A stretch of 31,750 bases of DNA, taken from assembly GCA_032718475.1 (NCBI GenBank), contig JAUCBJ010003559.1, forward strand, positions 1 to 31,750. Direction: 5' to 3'. This stretch comes from Nemertoderma westbladi. Taxonomy: Eukaryota > Xenacoelomorpha > Nemertodermatida > Nemertodermatidae. Positions within the stretch are counted from its first letter, which is position 1, and each line of letters starts with the position of its first letter. The notes below the pieces were generated by a model that was not told the DNA's origin, made no database searches, and worked only from the letters and a program-made list of their open reading frames with translations. A program made the position numbers and the translations under genes. Of this stretch, positions 20,801 to 30,972 are shown piece by piece.

Positions 20801-23800
20801 ATTGGTTCAAGCATTGGGTCCAACTCCTCCCCAATATTTTCCAAAAGAACGGGAGTTCCGAATTGAATAGAATTTTCCAATGTTCTTACATAATTTGTAT
20901 CACTCAACTTTATAACATTCAATTTGTTCAATTTTTCCATGTTCTTCACCCATTTATTGGCCTGTCCCTGTGGGTCTATCATGAGTGGCCATCTGCGACT
21001 ATTGCTCACAACAATCCCATTCTCAATGGAAAACGAATCTACTGGCAAACCAGCAATGTTCCACGCCCTGATTGCTACTGGCTCCCCCATTGTTGATGTC
21101 AGGGAAAATATTTTCGAACATGGAATTTTCTTCTCGGTACAGAGTGCTAGCCATTCTGTAGTTGCCCCCTGTCTGAAGTCCACAGTAAAAGCTCCTAAAT
21201 ACGCAACCACTCCGGCAGAAAGAAGAACATCGCCAGTAATATTGTAATACCTCTGTCCTAGCTCAGTCGCGTTCGAACTCCACCTCTCCTTCTCTCCACC
21301 AAGGCCACCGATAAGTTGCTCAGCTCGAACCAGCTTCTTAGCACACAAGTCAATATTGGCTTCCAGATCTGCTTTCTTTGCTGTTGTGTCATCCAGTTGA
21401 TCTTGTAGAAGTTGCAATTTGTCAAGAATTTCCTTCAGTTCCGCCCGCTTTCCTTCTAGTTTTTCCATCTGAATACCCAACTCCTCCTCTGCGCCTTGTA
21501 ACTTAATTTTCTTAGGAGCAACAACCTTAGCAACACGGTCATATACATCCATAGCACAGACCCACTTGCAAAGACCTTCACAAGCTGTAGAGATATTATG
21601 AATAATTTCAGGTTTAAAATCTGGATTTGGTATAAAAGTTGCGCGGATCTTCTTCATAACTGCTGGAGGAATATTGTCCTTATCATAGGCTCTAAGACTA
21701 TCTAAGAACTTCATATCACCCAGTATCTTCTGACTTGGACCCCAATAATCTTCGATCATCTTACCCGAACCACTGGGATCAGGTTTACGGTCTGGTTTAA
21801 CGCTTTTCATAATACAAACAGCTTCCATAACTAATTTTACTCCACCTGGTGGATTTTTAAATGCCTTCACCATATTTATATCTTGAGGTTTAAGTGTGTT
21901 AAGGGCCTGGAGAGCAGCTTCCAGAGCTGGCATTGCCACAGCTAAATCAGCATCACATTCATCCTTAACTTCCTTAGCTGCTGCTGCAGCCTCATTAGCG
22001 ACAGCTTCATCTGCAGCAACCACTTCTTTCTTGGCATCAACCTCAACTGAATCTTGCTCAATTTTAACCATAAGTTTCTCAGTATCAGCCTGTGCTGTTA
22101 TTAATTCCGGCTGCAAATCTCTTAGTTCCTGTTGCATGATAGATACCTGTGAAGCTGCAAAATCCAATTTCTCTAATCCTATCAAATACCTATTCTTTAA
22201 TGTCATTATTTCATTTCGTTTCTGAGACAAAAGCTTTTTAAAGGTTAAAATAAGTTCTAGGTAAGATGTAGGAGTGACATAATTGTGACGACGCAGTATA
22301 TCAAAGAACCTCTCTGATAAGGCACGCACAGATTCATGGAAATGCTTGCACATAAAAACACAAGATAGTCTGACATCATCTTCCAAATCAACTTCTTCCA
22401 GGAATGTGTTAGCAACTCGTTCAAGGGCATCTTCTGGCCAAGCTTGAAACCAATCAATGGTGCAACAATTAATCAGAGAAGGAAACATTCGAAGTCTGTT
22501 GCGAAAAGCATCTCCTATTGGTGACATGCTTAATACTACATGGAGGTTTGCTTTAACACGCTCTATAAAGTAATTATACAAGGCCAGTGGTGTTGCATCA
22601 ATTTTTCTCCCTTCATTTCTTGCAACAGTCTGCATTTTTTCAATAACTTCAGCTTTCTCGTCAGCAGGGAAGAGATTTGGAATATCAGCAGTATTAAGTA
22701 TCATGTTGACATCTTCCAGAAATGACTCTTGCTTTATTTGAGTGTCAGTGAACAGGAAAACAACCTGTTTTCCCTCACAACCTGCCTTTTGCATCATTTT
22801 TTTAATATCATCTCTCCATTCATTTGAACCATAGTTTTTAGTGATTTCAATTTGATACAAATCGTAATCTGCCATGAATGCCGCTAGTTTGCATGCACTT
22901 TGCCGGCCACTACCTCCAATCCCAACTAGAAGGACATGCCCATTGTCCTGTTTCAATACACGTGATATTCGAGAGACATGTTCTATGGCAAATTTGAACA
23001 TTACAAGAGACATTGGCGCTTTGCTAATTGTATTGTATTCATCAAGGTAACTTTCCATGGCTGATGTAAGTTCGTCAAAATCTACAACTTCATCATAAAT
23101 ACGAGGCACTGCGCCAGGTATCATGTAGTCACCAAAGAAAAGGCTTCGAATATTGTCATCAATTAATTTCCCAGAAGGAGACAAATGGCTTAATATCTTA
23201 TCAACCGACTGTTTGAAGTTATTGGCACACTCTTCTTTAACTATTCCAAAAAAAAGTTGTCTGTCATGGTCATCAATGAGTCGATCATAGAATACTCGAT
23301 AAATTTCGTGAACCCACAATCTAATGAGCTTATCACTTTCTGTTAAGTGAGTTTTAGGAACCAATAGAACTCCTTTAATTACACGAGAAAAATCTCTCAG
23401 GTTAAAAACATAATGTGATTTCGTTGGTGTTGGTAAGAAAGTTTCACACACTTTCCTATAAACAGCTAGAGTGCCAGAAACCATAAGCTTACCCAATCTC
23501 AGAAATGAAGTCTCAAAGCCCTTTGCAAAATGCCAATCTGCTATAGAAGTAAATATTTTAACCAGTGTAGCATCCTCAAACTCATCAATACAGACAATAT
23601 TAAGGTGCTGTGTCATACGAGAGGTAATGTCATTTCTCCCACCGCCTGGGGGACCCATTGCCGCTGCAAATCGTATATCAGCTAATTCCAGTCTAGATGT
23701 ATCCTTTTTGTCGTACCAGTTGCCAACATCGATCCACTGACGCAGTAATTCTATTGGTGGTTGAGCTCCGTATATCTCCTTTGCTGGCATGTTGAAATCA

Positions 23801-26800
23801 TCAACAAAAAGAACACACTGCTTGCCAGGAGGAGGACCAAACACACCCTTTCTTCGCCTGTCAAGCTTTGACATAATAATGTCTTGAGTTTGACTAGCTG
23901 TTGTCCTTGCAGAAAAGCTTACAACATTAATAACATAGGAATCTTTAGGTAATGCTACAAGGAAGTTGTTTGTGATTGCAGATTTTCCTGTGCCTGTGGG
24001 CCCGACAAACAGTGCAGGAACATTATGTAACAAATACGTATTAAGAAAGAATTTCTGCCTTGCAGTGTCATCTGTATCAATAATAAGTTCTGAAACATTG
24101 GTATTGGGACTTATTTCTTGCTGCTTCGTGCCAAGGTAGTTAATCCAGTTCTCCCAAGTACCACTCTGATGTTTCACAAAGAAAAAATCATATATCAAAC
24201 CCCGCTCTGGAAAGTTATTACTTTTTGTTATTTTAATTGTCTTTGGCTTGGGGTGTTTATCGTTTAACCCACTAACTAAATTTCGGAAAAATGCATCAAA
24301 CTTCTTTCTACCATCTCCTACAAGGTTTCCACCAAGTGTCCACACCAAAGAGAACAAAAATAATCCCTGCAAATAGAGAAATATCTGTTGATCAGTCAAT
24401 GAAGGTTCCTCTTCTTTACCTGCTTCAATAATTTCATCCATGAGGCATGTATACAATTTCATGAGACTAAATGTCAAGTGGATATCAGATGTTGGCACTA
24501 CCATTTTACAGTTATGTTTAATAAAATCCATACATGGATCAATAAGCCACTCAAACATGTCCGATATGAGCTGCAGATGATCTTCATTAAGATTGGGGGG
24601 AAGTTGATGCTGAATGTAAGACTGCTTAAATGGCCGCCAACCCAATTCCTTAGGTTCCATATATATCATACCACATCTGGAAACAGTTGCAGGAGACGCT
24701 TGCTCAAGATCCATAGGCTCAAATATAAGATTCATTTGAGCAGACATTTGAATAATTTCACCTGACATCAAACATAGCTTCTTATTGTCATCCAAAACAG
24801 TATTCATATTCTCAATCCAAACAGCATCAACTGGCCCATCAAAAATCAACCACTTACGGTCCTCGGTTTGGCTTGATGCCATATCCCTAAACGAATTTGC
24901 CAAAACACCATCTGTCCATTCGTGACTTACTGGGTCAAAACAACCATAAAGCTGCCCCATAGTAATAGCTTTAGGATTAATAATTTTATAGACTACTTTA
25001 TTTTCATCCATAAGTTTCGATATTGACAAATCCCCCAAGGCCCCAGAAAGAACTTTGTATGAACTACTCTTACCACCTTTAGGTTCACCCACTATCATAA
25101 AACCATGTCTAACCAGCATCATCTCATAAATTTGAATAATTTTATCAATAAACCAAGGAACAGGTTGCAGCTTAAGTTTTTGAATATTTTCATTTAGAGC
25201 CTCTAAGAGTACTTCATAGTCCGGTTCTGGGAGCACAGTACCTGGAAATAGATCTCCAATGATACCCTCAAATAGTGGTAAGTCTTGAGCTAAGAATTTT
25301 GGTAGATTAACATCCTTTATAGCTCTTAGCAACATTTCACTTTCATCATCATCAGGGTATTTAAGTTTCAAATTTCCAGCAGCAGTTAATACACTCTTAA
25401 CAGCCCGCATACCATAATCATAATGATGCTGACTAGAAAGTTGTTCAGAGCAGAGCCTATAGACTTCCACAATTTTCACAGACAAATTGCGAGCATCAAC
25501 GAATCCCATTGAATACAATGAAATCTCAGCAATGAGAGCATAATCAGGAACCATCATAGCAACTGTCCGAAATAATACCTTAAGATTATCAGGCAGCTCT
25601 GCTCGACCAGCATAACCTGGATTCATTGTAATGAACATAGTGCAAGTGGGATCCAATGAAATATCAGTACCTTCAAATATAAAACGTTTCACTCTCGCTG
25701 ATATGGCATTTTGTATACTCTGGATCTGCTGGGCTATGACACTTAACACTTCAAGTTCGATTCGGTTGAATTCATCAAAGCACGCCCAAGCCCCAGCCTG
25801 TGCCAAACCCTTGAAAAACTTTCCCATAGCCTTGAAATCCAAACCATCACTGCAATTGAATACAACACACTGCTTGGCCACTGCCTTGGCTAAATCTTTG
25901 CATGTTTCCGTTTTGCCAGTGCCAGCTGGGCCTTCTGGTGCTCCACCTAAATTGAGCTTAAGAGCTCCCATTAGTGTTCTGTAACACCTATCAGTAAGGG
26001 GCGTTATGACAAGTCTGGGACTATTACCCAAATATTCACAGCCATAACTTACATCCGTGGTTATCATTTTAACATAGACATCTGTTTCATCTATACTGTA
26101 TCTCAACTGGCTTATCCACTTGAAATCTAATGGCGAATTTATGGTATCCTTTTCTAAAGCAGCTACAACATCCCTGCCATGGACATCAAGAACAGTAAGA
26201 GCCCCAAGAGTAATTCTTGCACCCATTGCTAATCTGCCTCTAACCAAAAAAACAATGTCATCAATTTGATCACTACATTGCTTGACATATTCGCCCATTT
26301 TGTTGTTTGTTATTGCTTCAGTAACCTCCTTTGTCCAAAATATGGAACTTGATGCCAAAACAACTTGCCCAGGCCATTCCAATACCCATTGGTTACGTGG
26401 TGTAATTGTATAAGCTGCTACAGCATCAAAAACAGATCTTCTAATTGCTTTTATCATCGCATCTTCAACCTGGAGCAACCATTTTTCAACCATACCTTTT
26501 GCTTTTGCAGGAAATATTTTTTGAACAAATGGAACTGTTTCTTTTTCAGAACTGATCATACCAAGAATTTCTTGCTGATCATTAAATTCTAATCTAGCTA
26601 TCCCTTCAAAACATTTCTTTAAATGTGGTTGCACTCTGGTTGGGTCTTTTGTTTCAGACAAGATTTCAAGCAATTCGTCATTTGATAGAAAGAAAAATCT
26701 TGGAAAATAGAGCCGTTTTTTCTCTAAATAATTATTCAATCCCTTTTGAATTTCATCCAATAAATCATTGCTTTCAACCAATCGTCCTAACATGTTGTTT

Positions 26801-29800
26801 TGTGCAGTTGCTACTAGGACAAGTGTATCCTTGATTGCTTCCCCCATAATATCACGCCAATAGCTGTCAACAATGCCAAACTTACGACCTTCTTCGGGCA
26901 TTTGAGCCATTATATCTTCAGAGCTGAATATTGGTTCCAAATATAACCAGGTTGCCTGACATTTGAGCCAATTGTCCAATATATCTTGCATTTCAAGAAG
27001 CTTCTCCTCCCACTCCTTCATCTCAACCTCAAATGGCTTTATAAAGGGGGACCCTTTCATTGTCTGAGCCTTAACAATATGATCATCCAATAGCAATTGA
27101 ATATCATCAATTGCAGACAATATACAAACTCCAGTTTCTCTGTAGGCTATCATTTCGAAACACATGTCTTGCCACTCTACTTTCATTTTCTCTAATGCCT
27201 TTTCTAATGAAAATTCTTTACTGGCTGCGCCAGATATTTCTTCCAATTTGTCAAGGTGCTTGATAAGTCCAGTCTCCATCATTTGCCACAGTGAAGTATC
27301 TGCCTCAGGCTTTATGTCAAAACCAACAATGCGACTCATTTGATCCCAATGGCGGTCTTTAATCCCTTTGTTTGATATAACTTGTAGCACTGGAAGATGT
27401 GTCTTAAATTTATCAATCTTAGTTTTAACTTGAGTTGCAACCCTCATGGGACCCGGAGTATCATTAAGAGATTTAGAAAGTTTGTAGACCGTTCTCCACA
27501 TGGTGCTAACATCCTCTGCAACTACCTCTGAATCAAGTTCGGTAAATGGTCCATTCATCCACAGTTCAAACTTGTTCGTAAACTCCCATGCCGTATTCCA
27601 TAACTTATCATATGGCTCTTTCAAAGTAAATAATTGATTCAACTGTGGAACTGATGTCTGCTCCCACTCCAAGAGTTCTTCCTCTTTATTAATCTGCTCT
27701 ATTTCATCCCTAGCTTCTTCCATTTTTTCACTCAGGTCTTTCAATTTGGCAACATTTGATTCCATTTCATCAGATGAAAGGAGTTCCTTTTTCCTAAATC
27801 CCTCTATGTCTTTAGTAAATTCTTCAATTTTTTTCATGAATTCTGAAGTACGTTTTCGGAGATTATCTTCTGTTTTATCCCTGTATGCCATTAACTTGGT
27901 GCGAGAAATGTCAAACACTGCTTGAATTTGCTCAGGCCAATGAAATACTGTGCTGTTTAGTTTGATATCCTCAAAAGGAAATGAAGCATAATCTAATAGA
28001 AACATAAGCCTGTCTGCTGCATCTTCAATCTCATCTTTGAGCTTGTAAACAGTAACATCGCTCGCATGAGTAAGGTACTGGCCAAGAGCTACAATTTCTT
28101 CAGTAGATTCAGGTATTTCTGAAACATGTTCAGATATTTCATCATACCTCCGACAAATGTCTTTATTAAGTTTTTTATTTTCTTCAACTTCATGAACAAC
28201 AACTCTCTCTTTTGTGTGGTCTGCTCTACTGCAGAGATCACTATTGAGTTCAGCACAATCCAATGAAAATAAATTTAGTGGGGCAGAAATTCGCAAAACA
28301 GCAATCTCATCTCGGACTGCCTGTATCGCATCAATTTTCGTCCTGTATCCCGCCAGTGAATGTTGTTCCTTCAAAAAAGAGGTAATTTCCAACTCCGCCT
28401 TGTTATTCAACAAATCCTGGTATTTCTTGTAGATATTTAGGTAACTCTGAGGGCCACGGGTATTAACTTTTAGAATATGCATTGCTTTATCCATATAATC
28501 AGTAACAACTTGCTCATCAATTTTCACAGTTCTGAGGAGAAATCTTTCATTACTCAATTCAGGAAATAGTTCACATTCTACTCGTGGTAAATTATCTTGA
28601 TTTGCAATAACTTCAGAAAAGCAATGCAATAAAAGGTTGCGAATATCAAGCATTGTTGGCTCAAACAATATTTTAGGTTCTTCTATTTTGAGCCTCACAA
28701 TCAAGCAGGCATCCATGTTGTACTGTAGTTCATTGTACTCCTGGCCAAAGTCATTTCCCTCTTTGTAAATCTCGAGAAATGAAACAAAATCGTCTAGTGT
28801 ATTTGTTACTGTAGACCGCAAATGAGTTGCCATAAGCGCAGCAACACAATCGAAGAACTTCTGTATTAATCGAGTACTTGAGGTTGTAGTAGTAGGTATC
28901 ATATCTTGCCATGCTTTCCTATTGTCAATTAGAAGTTGTCCAACAGCTGGAATCCATTTATTCCGTAGAATAGCGCGTGCTTCTTCACATTGCCTTTTTA
29001 TTAGGCTGTCAAATTGTTCTGGAATCAGTGGCTTTGTTGTGGTGAGTAAATCCTGTAAACGTATGAAACGAACACTTGAGAATTTCTCATCCCACAACCC
29101 TTGCAGTTGTTGCATTACAGTGCTGTTTGTAAACAAATGGGCAAACAGATTGTTCTTCATTTCTGAATAGGTTTTGTGCCATGGACATGGCGCTCTAATG
29201 ACAAGACGTGGGAATACCTTTGGAGTCCACTGAATATTCAATCGTTTGCGTTCATTTGTATCAGTTAGTATGTAATCAACAATTGATTGTCTGATAGCAT
29301 ATTCATAATCATCATTGACCTCTGTAATCAAAGAATCCCTATGACCCAAAAGCAGTTTACTTTTAAGAAGCTTATCTGGAATAAAATCTTTAACACGATC
29401 CCATTGGTTAGCTTCCCTTTCAGATATCATGTAATCATGGATGCCTTTACGTATGTAATAGATGTAACGTTCATAGTCACGCTCTGTCGGATCCAAAACT
29501 ACTTCATTGTAAGTGTTCCATGCAGCCTTCATTACACGCCGTTGTAAATTTGGACTGGAAACTGGGCTCCCTCCAACAAGCTCGTCTTGAGGGTCGTCGC
29601 CGTCTCTTATAGCGATAGTTCCATCAATTGAGACATCATCTACATCCATATATGAACTCTGCTGAAAGTCTGATGAAGTTCGTTGAATAGTATTAGTAAG
29701 TCGCTTTTGTGGGTTTTCCTTTATTGGTTTAAGACGTGTTTTTTTCAATGGTGCTCTCAGTTTATGAAGATCCTTCATTTTTAAACCTGCGGCTGTCGGT

Positions 29801-30051
29801 GTGTAACAATTAGCAATGGACTCGCTCGCAGACCGATGGTGTGAAAGTTCCTTGAAAGGTGCCGCATTAGTCCAACTGGCTGTATTCATTAATGGAGGAT
29901 GCTGGGCATTATGCAATACAATTGAGTATAATTCCGACTGCGGCACTGAGGGCTCCAACAGTGGCGGCAGACCTGGTAGACCCCGGGTGTGACTGGAGGA
30001 ATAGTCTGGTGTGTCAGTGTAGGTCATCCTGCTCAATATATCTTCATTCAT
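17863..30051 (-). CDS. DNAH12: Axonemal inner-arm dynein heavy chain (DNAH3/7/12 family, DNAH12-like), single exon
   Basis: A complete minus-strand frame of 4062 codons with no interruption. This ATP-driven motor of ciliary and flagellar inner arms moves toward microtubule minus ends. Order: Ser/Pro-rich N-terminus (1-170), short tail and linker (to about 1210, with WLYLEPIFSSEDI and PRFFFLSNDELLEILSE), AAA1 with Walker A GPAGTGKT at 1374-1381 and Walker B Asp1426-Glu1427, AAA2 GEPKGGKS at 1655-1662, AAA3 GPTGTGKS at 2017-2024, AAA4 GIGGSGRQ at 2377-2384, stalk coiled coils about 2610-2720 and 2845-2920 around the microtubule-binding domain, AAA5, AAA6, and a C-terminal domain from about 3760 ending GVAMLCQLDD. 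The length suits DNAH3/7/12. RVECELFPEL and LNIYKKYQDLLNNKAE favour DNAH12/DNAH3 over DNAH7. An in-frame TAA lies seven codons before the ATG, which has A at -3. Relatives have dozens of introns. The 3' 1.75 kb is much richer in GC and CpG than the rest. Confidence 0.97.
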   Translation of the reverse strand: MNEDILSRMTYTDTPDYSSSHTRGLPGLPPLLEPSVPQSELYSIVLHNAQHPPLMNTASWTNAAPFKELSHHRSASESIANCYTPTAAGLKMKDLHKLRAPLKKTRLKPIKENPQKRLTNTIQRTSSDFQQSSYMDVDDVSIDGTIAIRDGDDPQDELVGGSPVSSPNLQRRVMKAAWNTYNEVVLDPTERDYERYIYYIRKGIHDYMISEREANQWDRVKDFIPDKLLKSKLLLGHRDSLITEVNDDYEYAIRQSIVDYILTDTNERKRLNIQWTPKVFPRLVIRAPCPWHKTYSEMKNNLFAHLFTNSTVMQQLQGLWDEKFSSVRFIRLQDLLTTTKPLIPEQFDSLIKRQCEEARAILRNKWIPAVGQLLIDNRKAWQDMIPTTTTSSTRLIQKFFDCVAALMATHLRSTVTNTLDDFVSFLEIYKEGNDFGQEYNELQYNMDACLIVRLKIEEPKILFEPTMLDIRNLLLHCFSEVIANQDNLPRVECELFPELSNERFLLRTVKIDEQVVTDYMDKAMHILKVNTRGPQSYLNIYKKYQDLLNNKAELEITSFLKEQHSLAGYRTKIDAIQAVRDEIAVLRISAPLNLFSLDCAELNSDLCSRADHTKERVVVHEVEENKKLNKDICRRYDEISEHVSEIPESTEEIVALGQYLTHASDVTVYKLKDEIEDAADRLMFLLDYASFPFEDIKLNSTVFHWPEQIQAVFDISRTKLMAYRDKTEDNLRKRTSEFMKKIEEFTKDIEGFRKKELLSSDEMESNVAKLKDLSEKMEEARDEIEQINKEEELLEWEQTSVPQLNQLFTLKEPYDKLWNTAWEFTNKFELWMNGPFTELDSEVVAEDVSTMWRTVYKLSKSLNDTPGPMRVATQVKTKIDKFKTHLPVLQVISNKGIKDRHWDQMSRIVGFDIKPEADTSLWQMMETGLIKHLDKLEEISGAASKEFSLEKALEKMKVEWQDMCFEMIAYRETGVCILSAIDDIQLLLDDHIVKAQTMKGSPFIKPFEVEMKEWEEKLLEMQDILDNWLKCQATWLYLEPIFSSEDIMAQMPEEGRKFGIVDSYWRDIMGEAIKDTLVLVATAQNNMLGRLVESNDLLDEIQKGLNNYLEKKRLYFPRFFFLSNDELLEILSETKDPTRVQPHLKKCFEGIARLEFNDQQEILGMISSEKETVPFVQKIFPAKAKGMVEKWLLQVEDAMIKAIRRSVFDAVAAYTITPRNQWVLEWPGQVVLASSSIFWTKEVTEAITNNKMGEYVKQCSDQIDDIVFLVRGRLAMGARITLGALTVLDVHGRDVVAALEKDTINSPLDFKWISQLRYSIDETDVYVKMITTDVSYGCEYLGNSPRLVITPLTDRCYRTLMGALKLNLGGAPEGPAGTGKTETCKDLAKAVAKQCVVFNCSDGLDFKAMGKFFKGLAQAGAWACFDEFNRIELEVLSVIAQQIQSIQNAISARVKRFIFEGTDISLDPTCTMFITMNPGYAGRAELPDNLKVLFRTVAMMVPDYALIAEISLYSMGFVDARNLSVKIVEVYRLCSEQLSSQHHYDYGMRAVKSVLTAAGNLKLKYPDDDESEMLLRAIKDVNLPKFLAQDLPLFEGIIGDLFPGTVLPEPDYEVLLEALNENIQKLKLQPVPWFIDKIIQIYEMMLVRHGFMIVGEPKGGKSSSYKVLSGALGDLSISKLMDENKVVYKIINPKAITMGQLYGCFDPVSHEWTDGVLANSFRDMASSQTEDRKWLIFDGPVDAVWIENMNTVLDDNKKLCLMSGEIIQMSAQMNLIFEPMDLEQASPATVSRCGMIYMEPKELGWRPFKQSYIQHQLPPNLNEDHLQLISDMFEWLIDPCMDFIKHNCKMVVPTSDIHLTFSLMKLYTCLMDEIIEAGKEEEPSLTDQQIFLYLQGLFLFSLVWTLGGNLVGDGRKKFDAFFRNLVSGLNDKHPKPKTIKITKSNNFPERGLIYDFFFVKHQSGTWENWINYLGTKQQEISPNTNVSELIIDTDDTARQKFFLNTYLLHNVPALFVGPTGTGKSAITNNFLVALPKDSYVINVVSFSARTTASQTQDIIMSKLDRRRKGVFGPPPGKQCVLFVDDFNMPAKEIYGAQPPIELLRQWIDVGNWYDKKDTSRLELADIRFAAAMGPPGGGRNDITSRMTQHLNIVCIDEFEDATLVKIFTSIADWHFAKGFETSFLRLGKLMVSGTLAVYRKVCETFLPTPTKSHYVFNLRDFSRVIKGVLLVPKTHLTESDKLIRLWVHEIYRVFYDRLIDDHDRQLFFGIVKEECANNFKQSVDKILSHLSPSGKLIDDNIRSLFFGDYMIPGAVPRIYDEVVDFDELTSAMESYLDEYNTISKAPMSLVMFKFAIEHVSRISRVLKQDNGHVLLVGIGGSGRQSACKLAAFMADYDLYQIEITKNYGSNEWRDDIKKMMQKAGCEGKQVVFLFTDTQIKQESFLEDVNMILNTADIPNLFPADEKAEVIEKMQTVARNEGRKIDATPLALYNYFIERVKANLHVVLSMSPIGDAFRNRLRMFPSLINCCTIDWFQAWPEDALERVANTFLEEVDLEDDVRLSCVFMCKHFHESVRALSERFFDILRRHNYVTPTSYLELILTFKKLLSQKRNEIMTLKNRYLIGLEKLDFAASQVSIMQQELRDLQPELITAQADTEKLMVKIEQDSVEVDAKKEVVAADEAVANEAAAAAKEVKDECDADLAVAMPALEAALQALNTLKPQDINMVKAFKNPPGGVKLVMEAVCIMKSVKPDRKPDPSGSGKMIEDYWGPSQKILGDMKFLDSLRAYDKDNIPPAVMKKIRATFIPNPDFKPEIIHNISTACEGLCKWVCAMDVYDRVAKVVAPKKIKLQGAEEELGIQMEKLEGKRAELKEILDKLQLLQDQLDDTTAKKADLEANIDLCAKKLVRAEQLIGGLGGEKERWSSNATELGQRYYNITGDVLLSAGVVAYLGAFTVDFRQGATTEWLALCTEKKIPCSKIFSLTSTMGEPVAIRAWNIAGLPVDSFSIENGIVVSNSRRWPLMIDPQGQANKWVKNMEKLNKLNVIKLSDTNYVRTLENSIQFGTPVLLENIGEELDPMLEPILLKQTFKQQGVEYMRLGENVIEYSKDFRFYVTTRLRNPHYLPEVSVKVCLLNFMITPLGLQDQLLGIVAAKEKPELEEKKNVLIIESAQNKKQLKEIEDKILEVLSSSQGNILEDEVAIQVLSSSKVLSEEISAKQEIASATEEEIDTTRNGYTPVSIHASILFFAISDLANIEPMYQYSLTWFINLYLLAIQNSKPSTDLDVRIDYLNDYFTESIYKNVCRSLFEKDKLLFSFILTINIMKGRNLVDEETWRFLLTGGVGLDNPYPNPASDWLGEKSWGEIVRASELCNLKGFKDDLSQNITDWKVFYDSTMPQDETYPGKWNALKGLDRMVVLRVLRPDKVVPAVQDFIVNNLGKFFIEPPTFDLVGSFNDGNCYSPLIFVLSPGSDPMASLLKFAEDKGLKVSQVKTVSLGQGQGPIAQKLIENGIKNGDWVVLQNCHLATSWMSTLEKICEETVTPEATDENFRLWLTSYPSDKFPVSILQNGVKMTNEAPKGLRANLMRSYLNDPISDPQFFDSCTKPTAWHSLLFSLCFFHGIVQERRKFGPLGWNIPYEFNESDLRISMRQLLMLLNDYEETPWEALTYLTGECNYGGRVTDDKDRRLLISILSIFYHTDVLADNSEPYKFSPSGVYRVPKHGKYQKYVEYLKGLPLLPNPEVFGLHENADITKDNKETADLFDSILLTLPRQSGGGGKSPQNIIEELSADILSKLPADFDLEVVMKKYPVEYTESMNTVLRQELIRFNKLTSVIRSSLVNLLKAIKGLVVMSADLEDVFNSMLVGRQPSMWQAKSYPSLKPLGGYVKDLLERLKFLSDWIDNGAPSTFWISGFYFTQSFLTGVAQNFARKYTIPIDHLGFEYDVLEEEHEMEEAPEDGCYVRGLFIEGARWDRSSMVIGESLPKILFDTMPVIMCRPGKKRDFKAKPVYDCPVYKTSARRGILSTTGHSTNFVMWTALPSDRPQSHWVNRGVAMLCQLDD

Positions 30052-30795
30052 TGTTAAGTTTGTAAAATGTTATCAAAGTATATCACATAAATACATCTAT
30101 TTAAAATATTGTTCAACTAATAAAAGGTATTATGATAAAACGAAAAACGTGTATAACCAGGATAACAACATTAAAAAAAATAAATTATTTGTATTTTGAT
30201 AATAAAAAGGGCAATTTTTATACAGAGAAAAATATTTAAAAAAAGAATGGTTCAATCCCTTTCACGCCCCGAAATATAGTAAGAATTTTCTGATGACACA
30301 AAACCCCATTTATTATATTAAATAAATAAGCAATGCTCTGGAATTATTATGTTTGTGTGTAGCTGGGCAATAGTGCATATAGGCCAGGCATACGTATAGC
30401 ATTGGTTGTTTCACACATACACATCAGATACTATTTTCTAGAATACGTTATGTATTTATTAAATGTAACAAATGTCCTCAAGCGAAAGATAATTCTTGCA
30501 ATCGTTGAATGCCTGTATATCAGCTGTTTACATATTTAGAATTCTTGCAACGCAATATTTGTAATGATATAAATAATTCACGATTTATATGTAGACTGGC
30601 CGCGATAGAAAGTGTAAAATTTCGTAAAGGACACGTATTTAAAATTCATAGGAAAATGTAACATTTCAAAAAACGATTATAAAATAAATCTTATTATAAA
30701 ATGATGAAGTAACAATTTCAGGCATCACTACAGCTTAGGTACCACCCATAAGACAAGATTTATTATACTTGCTAGTTTGTGCAACTTTTTTTTAA

Positions 30796-30972
30796 TGTTC
30801 GAGAACATATTTTTTATTCATTTTTAAAACAAATTATGTTCTGGAATAAAGATTTTTTGTTCTAGAACATTTTATTTAAAAAAAAATTTCTTAGAGTAGC
30901 TAGATTTTGCTACCTTTTTAATGTTTTAGAACATGTTAGCTATCAATTAAGGTATATTAATGTTCTAGAACA
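30796..30972. promoter_or_regulatory. Cluster of TGTTCTAGAACA palindromes upstream of the dynein gene
   Basis: Copies: TGTTCGAGAACA (30796-30807), TGTTCTGGAATA (30837-30848), TGTTCTAGAACA (30858-30869), TGTTTTAGAACA (30922-30933) and TGTTCTAGAACA (30961-30972). All but the 30922 copy contain TTCnnGAA, the heat-shock-element tail-to-tail pair. Start-to-start steps are 41, 21, 64 and 39 bases, close to multiples of 21. They lie 745 to 920 bases upstream of the dynein ATG. They could be factor sites or remnants of an old tandem repeat. Confidence 0.5.

Noticed and set aside
17908-29547. Many 60-150 codon + strand frames across the dynein locus
   Set aside because: They are antisense shadows of the dynein coding frame and show no independent domain.
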